Source: JBBKWH01 sp041165345 (GTDB taxonomy: Bacteria; Pseudomonadota; Gammaproteobacteria; Pseudomonadales; Moraxellaceae). Taken from it: DNA of 5,068 nucleotides. The stretch's first letter is position 1. Every line of letters begins with the position of its first letter. The stretch spans positions 1 to 5,068 of the forward strand of contig JBEANQ010000169.1 of assembly GCA_041165345.1 (NCBI GenBank). Direction: 5' to 3'. Below are positions 1 to 5,068 of this stretch, piece after piece. The notes under the pieces are model-generated. The model made no database searches. It saw only the letters and a program-made list of their open reading frames with translations, and was not told the DNA's origin. The position numbers and the translations under genes are program-made.

Positions 1-506
1 TTTTTATCGAAATCAATATACATATCGACATCTTTTCTATACTCATCGCCATAAGATGGCTCACGACAAATACCTAAATGATGCGTTGGGCTTAAAGACG
101 CTTTGTAAACAGGATCAATCGAAAGCACCAATAATGGATCGTCCTGATTGATACCAGAAATCTGTTCACCAATATAAAGATCACAAGCAGGAATCCATTC
201 ATCTAAGCGGTCAACCCAAATTGGATGATTTGGGGTTAAAAACTGGACATGTATAGGTGTTCCAAACTCAGCATACTCACTTTTACGCTGACACACTAAA
301 CGAATGACTTCGGCTTCTCCAGCACAAAACGCTCTCACCACCCGCTTATATTCTGTTGGCGCATTCTCCCCACCTTGCTTAGGTCGAGACAACACCATAT
401 CACCCACTTTAATGTCTTGAATCGGCATCAATCCCTGATCGGTGTGGATCATGGTTCCTGCCGGAAAACCCGTGATAGCTGCTGTTGGCTTACTGTTGAC
501 GTGCAT
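1..506 (-). CDS. Hint (hedgehog/intein-type) domain protein, 3' end outside window
   Basis: The frame reads open from an ATG at 506 to the left window edge, giving 168 complete codons with no stop, so the C-terminus is missing. The N-terminus carries a recognisable Hint block A: residues 13-18 read GFPAGT, followed by HTDQG, then IQDIKVGDMVLS at about 29-40. Block B appears at 91-94 as TPNH, followed by PIWV. Hint domains normally carry out self-cleavage or splicing using a cysteine just before the F-x-A-G-T motif; here that position is glycine (G13), so classical autoprocessing is doubtful. The domain starts about 12 residues from the initiator Met, so there is no N-terminal extein, and no signal peptide is visible. 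A good ribosome site supports the start. Codons are more AT-rich than in the neighbouring cysI. The gene lies downstream of the terminator that closes the cysI unit, so it probably has its own promoter. The Hint assignment is fairly firm; the biological role is unknown. Confidence 0.8.
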   Translation of the reverse strand, partial: MHVNSKPTAAITGFPAGTMIHTDQGLMPIQDIKVGDMVLSRPKQGGENAPTEYKRVVRAFCAGEAEVIRLVCQRKSEYAEFGTPIHVQFLTPNHPIWVDRLDEWIPACDLYIGEQISGINQDDPLLVLSIDPVYKASLSPTHHLGICREPSYGDEYRKDVDMYIDFDK

Positions 507-511
507 TTAAA

Positions 512-517
512 TCCCCT
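512..517 (-). promoter_or_regulatory. Ribosome binding site of the Hint gene
   Basis: The minus strand reads AGGGGA, five bases before the ATG at 506. It fixes that ATG as the start, upstream of the internal Met codons at residues 19 and 27. I could not pick out a convincing -35/-10 pair in the short AT-rich stretch between here and the terminator at 579-605. Confidence 0.6.
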
Positions 518-578
518 GATCAGCATATTAAAAAATAAAGCTAAAATTGAATAAGGCGTGCATCCAATCACGCAGTAT

Positions 579-605
579 AAAAAAGCCCCACATCCGTGAG
601 GCTTT
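579..605 (-). terminator. Rho-independent terminator of the cysI-DUF934 unit
   Basis: Read on the minus strand, AAAGCCTCAC (605-596) pairs with GTGGGGCTTT (591-582) in a 10-bp stem with one G-U pair. The loop is the four bases GGAT. Six T residues (584-579) follow and overlap the end of the stem. The hairpin lies 21 bases past the DUF934 stop codon in the correct orientation to end that transcript. The T tract is only on the minus strand, so it is a one-directional terminator and separates the sulfur unit from the Hint gene. Confidence 0.9.
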
Positions 606-626
606 GTAACACTAGCGGGCGTCTAA

Positions 627-1115
627 TTACAACTGACGACCGGTCTGATAGTGCGCATCTGGCGTGGCCGTAGCCGCTTGGTAGCCTGCGCTAAAGTCAT
701 TTAGACCCGCTTTAGCCACCTCAATGTCTTTGCCTTCTTTCAACACAAAGGTGTTAAAGCCGCAGCGTTTTAAATAAAACAATACGTCTTTAAACACATC
801 GCCCACCGCGCGCAACTCGCCTTTAAAGCCCTGACGGCGCAGCAATGCGGCAAACGAATAACCCCGACCATCGGCAAATGAGCCAAATTCAATGGCAATC
901 AAATCTAGCTCGGCCAGCGGTAAGGCGGTGGTTTCTGGCGAGTCATTGACCGTCAACAGCAGACCTTTTTTGCCAGTCACGTGCGCCAATTGATCCAACT
1001 GCGCCACGGTCAGCAGCACATCACCCGCAGGCACAGCACCGTCTTCACCAATACGCGCAAAGGTGTCGGCTTGAATATCACCACTTAAGGTTAATAAGGG
1101 CTGATTAGTGTGCAT
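627..1115 (-). CDS. DUF934 family protein linked to sulfite reductase
   Basis: This 162-aa protein of the DUF934 family is habitually encoded directly after cysI-type sulfite reductases in proteobacteria. Its biochemical function is not established; a supporting role in sulfite reduction, such as electron delivery or assembly, is inferred from this linkage alone. The conserved core is in the second half: DGRGYS at residues 82-87, GELRAVGDV at 99-107 and RCGF at 117-120. No signal peptide or membrane segment is present, so it is expected to be cytoplasmic. There is only one Cys (C118), so it cannot by itself ligate an iron-sulfur cluster. The start ATG at 1115 lies within the last codons of cysI, with an 11-bp overlap and a strong Shine-Dalgarno sequence, which indicates coupled translation. 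A terminator follows the stop, making this the last gene of the unit. Confidence 0.9.
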   Translation of the reverse strand: MHTNQPLLTLSGDIQADTFARIGEDGAVPAGDVLLTVAQLDQLAHVTGKKGLLLTVNDSPETTALPLAELDLIAIEFGSFADGRGYSFAALLRRQGFKGELRAVGDVFKDVLFYLKRCGFNTFVLKEGKDIEVAKAGLNDFSAGYQAATATPDAHYQTGRQL

Positions 1116-2751
1116 AGACGCGCTCCTTAAACGGGGCTAAGCCAATCCGGCGGTAGGTGTCGAGAAAGCGCTCGTCGTCCTGACGCAAGTCCAGATAGGT
1201 ATTCAAAATTTCTTCGACCACATCGGCCATGTCACTCGCGCCAAACGATGGCCCCAGAATATCACCAAGGCTGGCGTCGTGGTCAGCATTGCCGCCCAAC
1301 GAGACTTGGTAGAACTCTACGCCTTTTTTGTCTACGCCCAAAATACCAATATGGCCAACGTGGTGATGACCGCAGGCATTCATACAACCCGAGATGTTCA
1401 GGTCAATTGGGCCGAGGTTATACACGGTGTCTAGGTCATCAAAACGGCGGCTGATGGCTTCGGCAATCGGGATTGATTTGGCATTGGCCAACGAGCAGAA
1501 GTCGCCACCAGGGCAGCAAATAATATCGGTGATAAAGCCAATATGAGCGCGCGCCATGTTGTGTTGATCGAGTGTTTTCCACAGGTCAAACAAGGCGGTT
1601 TGTGGCACGTCAGCCAGCACGATGTTTTGTTCGTGGGTGTTGCGCAGTTCACCAAAGCTGTATTGGTCGGCCAAATCGGCCACCAGTTCCATTTCTGTGT
1701 CGGTCAAATCGCCCGCAGCAATGCCTGCCCGTTTGAGTGAAATGGTCACAATATGATAGCCCGACACTTTGTGGGCATGGGTGTTGTGACGATACCAGTT
1801 GGCAAACTTCGGCTCGGCAGCGAATTGCGCCGACAAGTCTAGGTTAGGCAGATCGAGGTAAGCATGCGGGGTAAACACCGCTTCCATTTGTGCAAACAAG
1901 GCCGGATCAATGCGCAGGCTGTCTTGAATTTGTGCAAACTCAGCCTCAACTTTTTCAGCAAAGACTGCGGGGGTCAGCGCTTTGACCAAAATTTTGATAC
2001 GGGCTTTATATTTGTTGTCACGACGGCCATGCAGGTTATACACACGCAAGACGGCATCAAGGTAGGCAATCAGGTCTTGCTTGGGCAAGAAGTCCTTAAT
2101 AATGCTACCAATGATGGGAGTACGCCCCAAACCACCACCGGCCATGATTTTGTAGCCAATTTCGCCTGTGTCGTTTTTGACAATGTACACGCCAATGTCA
2201 TGAAACGCAGTTGCAGCGCGGTCGGTCTCGGCCAGCGCGGACACCGCAATTTTAAATTTACGCGGCAAAAAGGCAAATTCGGGATGGAACGTTGACCACT
2301 GACGAATCAGCTCGCAAGTCGGGCGTGGATCAGCGATTTCGCCCGCGACCACACCAGCAAATTGGTCGGTGGTGGTGTTTCGAATACAGTTGCCGCTGGT
2401 TTGAATCGCGTGCATTTGCACGGTCGCTAATTCGGCCAAAATGTCCGGTACGTTTTCAAGCGCAGGCCAGTTGAGCTGGATATTTTGACGGGTCGAAATA
2501 TGCGCATAACCACGGTCATATTCGCGGCTCACTTGCGCCACTTTGCGCAGTTGCTGGCTATTGAGCAGGCCATACGGCACGGCAATCCGCAGCATCGGCG
2601 CATAGCGTTGCACATACAGGCCATTTTGCAGGCGCAAGGGACGGAATTCGTCTTCTGACAGTTGGCCGTCAAGGTAACGTTGGGTCTGGTCGCGGAACTG
2701 CGCCACCCGTTCGTCGATCATGGCTTGATCGAAAGCTGTGTATGAATACAT
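1105..2751 (-). CDS. cysI: Sulfite reductase hemoprotein (siroheme, [4Fe-4S]), assimilatory
   Basis: This 548-aa cytoplasmic enzyme of the nitrite/sulfite reductase family is expected to carry out the six-electron reduction of sulfite to sulfide for cysteine synthesis. The family has a duplicated ferredoxin-like half followed by siroheme domains. The cluster and siroheme ligands are visible as C413-x5-C419 (CPGGDFC) and C456-x3-C460 (GCMNAC). The basic residues that bind siroheme and substrate are also present: R88 in STRQNIQ, R124 in NCIRN, and K165 and K167 in PRKFKIAVS. The length is normal and the gene is intact. The start at 2751 is chosen because the family N-terminus (MYxYxxxD, then RVxQFRDQ) begins there, although no good Shine-Dalgarno sequence precedes it. 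No cysJ flavoprotein gene adjoins, so the donor may be ferredoxin or another carrier. The DUF934 context favours sulfite over nitrite, but sequence alone does not fully exclude nitrite reductase activity. Confidence 0.95.
   Translation of the reverse strand: MYSYTAFDQAMIDERVAQFRDQTQRYLDGQLSEDEFRPLRLQNGLYVQRYAPMLRIAVPYGLLNSQQLRKVAQVSREYDRGYAHISTRQNIQLNWPALENVPDILAELATVQMHAIQTSGNCIRNTTTDQFAGVVAGEIADPRPTCELIRQWSTFHPEFAFLPRKFKIAVSALAETDRAATAFHDIGVYIVKNDTGEIGYKIMAGGGLGRTPIIGSIIKDFLPKQDLIAYLDAVLRVYNLHGRRDNKYKARIKILVKALTPAVFAEKVEAEFAQIQDSLRIDPALFAQMEAVFTPHAYLDLPNLDLSAQFAAEPKFANWYRHNTHAHKVSGYHIVTISLKRAGIAAGDLTDTEMELVADLADQYSFGELRNTHEQNIVLADVPQTALFDLWKTLDQHNMARAHIGFITDIICCPGGDFCSLANAKSIPIAEAISRRFDDLDTVYNLGPIDLNISGCMNACGHHHVGHIGILGVDKKGVEFYQVSLGGNADHDASLGDILGPSFGASDMADVVEEILNTYLDLRQDDERFLDTYRRIGLAPFKERVYAH
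1123..1129 (-). promoter_or_regulatory. Ribosome binding site of the DUF934 gene inside cysI
   Basis: The minus strand reads TAAGGAG, seven bases before the ATG at 1115, and lies within the coding end of cysI. This strong site confirms the overlapping start and suggests that DUF934 is translated efficiently from the cysI message. Confidence 0.75.
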
Positions 2752-2927
2752 GGCGAAAGGCTGGATTCATGAAAAAGTGTGCCACTTTAACAAGATCAGT
2801 TTCATCAGCAAAACGTTTTTTGTGCATAACTTTTAGTGGTTTTATTGATAGCACGCAGGAGATTTTAGCAATTGCTTCTCATCGAGAAAAAATGGGAGTG
2901 CAATGGCAACTTCGTCAGGCATTAAAT

Positions 2928-3185
2928 CTAGGCGCTCAATAATTTGTCATACTGCGCATGTGAACCAATCCAGACCCATAAAAAACCTTGGTCTATGGGT
3001 GACGCAATTGCACGGTAATTTAGACCTACACGAGCAGACCACACTTTGCCACATTTTTTAAACTGCAAAGAAGGATGAGACGGATTGGCCTTTAGCAGCA
3101 AAAAATTCTTATCAGCCAGCTGTTGTATTTCTATCGGCAATTGGTCGTAACAGACCCAGAAATGCGAGGAGGCATGGTGAATCAT
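2928..3185 (-). CDS. RelE/ParE-like toxin of a type II toxin-antitoxin pair
   Basis: This 85-aa protein has the compact RelE/ParE-fold pattern: an N-terminal helical part (SHFWVCYDQLPIEIQQLA, residues 7-24), then FxLLKANPSHPSLQFKK (28-44), and strands with KVWSARVG (47-54), NYRAIA (56-61) and FLWVWIGSHAQYDKLL (68-83). R52, R58, H76 and Y79 are candidate functional residues by position, typical of the ribosome-dependent RNase branch; this is inference. Such proteins normally cleave mRNA on the ribosome when released from their antitoxin. Its ATG shares an ATGA with the stop of the upstream antitoxin gene, so translation is coupled and the partner is made first. It is full length, with no frameshift. 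DNA gyrase poisoning (ParE-type) rather than mRNA cleavage cannot be ruled out from sequence. Confidence 0.8.
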   Translation of the reverse strand: MIHHASSHFWVCYDQLPIEIQQLADKNFLLLKANPSHPSLQFKKCGKVWSARVGLNYRAIASPIDQGFLWVWIGSHAQYDKLLSA

Positions 3186-3382
3186 AAGGGCTTTGACTGC
3201 CCTGCGTGATGCTCAGCTACTGCGGTATTAATGAGGAAATCAAGTTTTCCGGCATTCGAATCATCGGCTAGTTGCTCATCCCAACGGGTTTGATCAAGTT
3301 CAAGAATCCAATCACGCAACGTGGTAAAAGCTTGCATATCAAGCGCAGCAATATCACGTTCTAAGCATTCAATTTGGGTCAT
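3182..3382 (-). CDS. Small antitoxin-like protein partnered with the RelE-like toxin
   Basis: This is a 66-aa acidic protein starting MTQIECLERDIAALD. The start at 3382 is preferred over an upstream in-frame ATG at 3454, because a GTGGAG ribosome site lies eight bases before it, the upstream 24 residues look like non-coding sequence (MLCGGGGF), and related small antitoxins begin near this point. An N-terminal helix is followed by LRDWILELDQTRWDEQL (22-38), then AGKLDFL (44-50) and AEHHAGQ (56-62). I recognise this as the pattern of short proteins found directly upstream of RelE-like toxins. No DNA-binding domain such as ribbon-helix-helix or HTH is evident, so autoregulation by this protein is uncertain. 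The C-terminal half probably wraps the toxin. It overlaps the toxin start by four bases. Function is inferred from gene order, size and family resemblance. Confidence 0.75.
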   Translation of the reverse strand: MTQIECLERDIAALDMQAFTTLRDWILELDQTRWDEQLADDSNAGKLDFLINTAVAEHHAGQSKPL

Positions 3383-3390
3383 GGCGCGTA

Positions 3391-3396
3391 CTCCAC
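3391..3396 (-). promoter_or_regulatory. Ribosome binding site of the antitoxin gene
   Basis: The minus strand reads GTGGAG, with eight bases to the ATG at 3382. It decides the shorter 66-residue start for the antitoxin over the upstream in-frame ATGs at 3454 and 3412; neither has the family N-terminus. Confidence 0.6.
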
Positions 3397-3407
3397 AGGT
3401 TGGATTG

Positions 3408-3416
3408 ATCATAGCA
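3408..3416 (-). promoter_or_regulatory. Candidate extended -10 promoter of the toxin-antitoxin module
   Basis: The minus strand reads TGCTATGAT, an extended -10 (TGn followed by TATGAT, five of six consensus matches). It is placed so that transcription would begin about 20 bases before the antitoxin ATG at 3382. No good -35 hexamer stands at 16-18 bases upstream, which is tolerated by extended -10 promoters. The prediction is by eye only. Confidence 0.4.
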
Positions 3417-3469
3417 AAAATGAAAATGCTAAATCCACCGCCCCCACAAAGCATCGTTTGCCTGCGGCA

Positions 3470-3492
3470 TCTCCTCCTTTAAAAGGAGGAGA
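3470..3492. repeat. Palindrome with 11-bp arms between hydrolase and antitoxin genes
   Basis: TCTCCTCCTTT (3470-3480) and AAAGGAGGAGA (3482-3492) are exact reverse complements around a single central A. Neither strand has a run of T directly after it, so it does not have the form of an intrinsic terminator. It lies 68 bases past the hydrolase stop codon and 88 bases before the antitoxin start. It could be an operator, a transcript-end hairpin or a copy of a dispersed intergenic element; the sequence does not decide. Confidence 0.6.
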
Positions 3493-3559
3493 AAAAGCAC
3501 ACTTGCTGGAAGTAGCTTCCTCTCCTTTCACATGGGGTCGCAGACGTGAGTGATTGGCG

Positions 3560-4591
3560 TCATAGCCCTTTTAAAAAGGCGCGGTAATGCCGTGCCGTGC
3601 GTGCGGGTCGTTCCATCATGGGCATATGGCCGGTTTGAGCCATTTTCACCGTGACGGCATGGGGGATCAGTTCGCCAAAATGCGCCAGCATATCCACGTC
3701 CAGCAAACGGTCTTGTTCGCCCCACAGGACCAATGTGGGCAGTTTGACGCGGACAATGTCGTTTTCGACCCAACTGTCTGGGTAGATTTCATTTTGCATT
3801 TGCCGGAACAATTCAAACAAACGCTCACGCCGGTCTGAATACTGCTTGGCCAGCATGACCCGTACCTGACGTGGCATCCATTGCAGCTTGACGGCAGCCA
3901 TTGACATAAACTGATCAAATTCAGCCAACGAGTGCAAAATAAACGGGTTGCGGCCAGTTTCTAAAGCCGCTTCAAGCACGCTGTTGGTTCGGGCTTGTAG
4001 ACCCGCTGCGTCCATTAAGCCCAGCGAGGCCAAACGCTGATGCGCCACACAGGCCAGCCGTGCAGCAATAAACCCACCCATCGAGTTGCCCACCACATGC
4101 ACGCGGTCAATCTTCAAGTGATCCATCAGCATCAATAAACGCTGGGCTTGCCGTGCCGTCGAGTAATCACCACCCTCTTGATAACCAGTCTGGCCATGAG
4201 CAGGTAAGTCAGGAATAATCACCTGATAATCTTTGACAAAATAACGGGCAAAACGCAGCCAATGGGCTTTTTCGGCACTTAATCCGTGCAAGAGCAACAA
4301 GGTACCGCGTGATTTTTTCGGTTTGGCATTGGCCAACCAATACATTTGAAAGCCATCAATCTTGGTGCGATAGGTTTTTAAACCATACAGGCGGCCTTCG
4401 TGCTGCATGGCCTGCCGATACATCAGCTTGCCTACCACAATGGTCAGCGGCTCTAACACACCGCTAGACTGCCACGGTGCGTCTAAGTGCCAGCGCTGCC
4501 GCAAGACTTGTTCTTCAATCGGGCGTTCGTGCAGTTGTTGCACCAACGGGTCACGGCTGGTGGTGTTTGAGGTCATCGTGGAGTCGTTCAT
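3560..4591 (-). CDS. Alpha/beta hydrolase, lipase family V-like
   Basis: This 343-aa alpha/beta-fold hydrolase has the full catalytic set: oxyanion-loop HG at residues 102-103 (LLLLHGLSAEK), nucleophile S170 in GNSMG (168-172), acid D294 in GEQDR, and base H322 in TGHMPM. The spacing and flanking blocks, IIPDLPAHGQT (125-135), MDAAGL (193-198) and LPTLVLWGEQD (284-294), resemble the Moraxella and Psychrobacter cold lipases (lipase family V). Unlike those secreted enzymes it has no signal peptide: the first 40 residues are polar and charged, so it is probably cytoplasmic and may act on esters or thioesters rather than external fat. The start at 4591 is two bases after the stop of the CoA-transferase gene, with only a weak purine-rich site (CGGGG) before it; Met6 at 4576 is a less likely alternative. 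The tight spacing indicates co-transcription. The true substrate is unknown. Confidence 0.88.
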   Translation of the reverse strand: MNDSTMTSNTTSRDPLVQQLHERPIEEQVLRQRWHLDAPWQSSGVLEPLTIVVGKLMYRQAMQHEGRLYGLKTYRTKIDGFQMYWLANAKPKKSRGTLLLLHGLSAEKAHWLRFARYFVKDYQVIIPDLPAHGQTGYQEGGDYSTARQAQRLLMLMDHLKIDRVHVVGNSMGGFIAARLACVAHQRLASLGLMDAAGLQARTNSVLEAALETGRNPFILHSLAEFDQFMSMAAVKLQWMPRQVRVMLAKQYSDRRERLFELFRQMQNEIYPDSWVENDIVRVKLPTLVLWGEQDRLLDVDMLAHFGELIPHAVTVKMAQTGHMPMMERPARTARHYRAFLKGL

Positions 4592-4593
4592 GG

Positions 4594-5068
4594 TTATGCC
4601 CCGAGTATGGCGTTGTCAGCACCTAATGCTCGCCCCACAAAGCGATACACGGGTTGACTGCGTGAAAACTGAATCGGGTGAGCCAGTTGTTGTTGGCTGT
4701 CATGGCCGTGTTCATCTAACGGCACATTCACTAGCCACCCCCGTGACTGCGCCAGTTCAGACTGGGCAGCCTCGCTTAAGGTTAAGACCGGCTCCACACA
4801 CACATCAAGCGCCGCAAAGACCTGTTTCCAATGATCAAAGTCCTCTAATGCGATTGCATTTTGCACCAATTGCCGAATCTCAAGGCGGTCTTCTGGGTGC
4901 ATCGATGCACCGCGCTCGGCCAGCAAGGGCAAATGCAGGGCTTGCGCCAAGCCCAGCATAAATTGTGGCTCTAGACTGCCCACCGACAGATACCGGCCGT
5001 CACGCGTTTGATAATAATCATAATAAGTCGCGCCATTGAGTGCGCCGCCCTCGGCCATTTGTGCATCG
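4594..5068 (-). CDS. Family III CoA-transferase / alpha-methylacyl-CoA racemase, C-terminal part
   Basis: The frame is open to the right window edge, so the N-terminal half, including the usual catalytic Asp region, is missing; 157 residues are visible. The Met codon at 5058 is internal, not the start. The fragment matches the C-terminal part of the CaiB/BaiF family and most closely the racemase branch: GGALNGATYYDYYQTRDGRY, then LSVGSLEPQF (visible residues 27-36), an HWKQVFAALDVCVEPVLTLSEA segment (79-100), and a closing GRALGAD. Racemases of this type interconvert the R and S forms of 2-methyl-branched acyl-CoAs so they can enter beta-oxidation, which would fit a neighbouring lipase-like hydrolase. 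A true CoA-transferase function cannot be excluded without the N-terminal half. The gene ends two bases before the hydrolase start. Confidence 0.85.
   Translation of the reverse strand, partial: DAQMAEGGALNGATYYDYYQTRDGRYLSVGSLEPQFMLGLAQALHLPLLAERGASMHPEDRLEIRQLVQNAIALEDFDHWKQVFAALDVCVEPVLTLSEAAQSELAQSRGWLVNVPLDEHGHDSQQQLAHPIQFSRSQPVYRFVGRALGADNAILGA

Noticed and set aside
1864..2295. A 143-codon open frame on the plus strand inside cysI
   Set aside because: It is antisense to the well-conserved cysI coding sequence, its translation resembles no family, and it has no supporting ribosome site or context.
2752..2927. A cysI promoter with TTGCTG and TAAAGT 16 bases apart on the minus strand, and a 10-bp palindrome AGCAATTGCT at 2867-2876 as a possible operator
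   Set aside because: Both hexamers match the consensus poorly, and a 10-bp palindrome is expected often by chance. The promoter must lie in this gap or upstream, but I cannot place it with confidence.
3383..3454. The longer antitoxin start at 3454, adding 24 residues
   Set aside because: The extra residues look like translated non-coding DNA. They would cover the candidate promoter, and the ATG at 3382 has the better ribosome site.
3470..3492. The palindrome as an intrinsic terminator for the hydrolase gene
   Set aside because: No T tract follows the stem on the minus strand, so the classical terminator form is not met.
4407..4961. A 184-codon open frame on the plus strand
   Set aside because: It lies opposite the hydrolase and CoA-transferase genes, whose motifs are clear. 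Its translation is low-complexity, rich in Arg, Cys and Ser, and typical of a shadow frame.

Overview
The window looks like part of a gammaproteobacterial chromosome, most likely Pseudomonadales and possibly Moraxellaceae. This placement rests on recalled protein resemblance: the siroheme reductase has the Pseudomonas/Acinetobacter-type N-terminus and a DUF934 partner, and the alpha/beta hydrolase resembles the Moraxella/Psychrobacter cold lipases. No 16S rRNA or other marker gene is present. All well-supported genes are on the minus strand, so transcription runs from high to low coordinates.

Layout in transcription order: (1) 5068-4594, the C-terminal part of a family III CoA-transferase of the alpha-methylacyl-CoA racemase type, cut by the window edge. 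Two bases later comes (2) an alpha/beta hydrolase (4591-3560) with a GNSMG nucleophile elbow and lipase family V resemblance; the pair is probably one lipid or acyl-CoA unit. (3) A 177-bp gap holds a near-perfect 11-bp-arm palindrome and a candidate extended -10 promoter. (4) A compact two-gene module follows (3382-2928): a 66-aa antitoxin-like protein and an 85-aa RelE/ParE-like toxin joined by an ATGA overlap. (5) After another 176-bp gap come cysI (siroheme/[4Fe-4S] sulfite reductase, 2751-1105) and a DUF934 gene (1115-627), overlapping by 11 bp and closed by a strong intrinsic terminator at 605-579. (6) From 506 to the left edge runs the 5' part of a Hint (hedgehog/intein-type) domain gene that is visibly more AT-rich than the metabolic genes.

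The sulfite reductase and DUF934 genes form an assimilatory sulfur unit that reduces sulfite to sulfide. No flavoprotein partner (cysJ) is next to them, so the electron donor is probably ferredoxin or another small carrier encoded elsewhere. The toxin-antitoxin pair sits between two metabolic units and looks like an accessory insertion. The most unusual items are the Hint gene, whose expected block A cysteine is replaced by glycine, and the small toxin-antitoxin pair. No rRNA, tRNA, CRISPR array or insertion sequence was seen, and I found no convincing wholly new multi-gene system.
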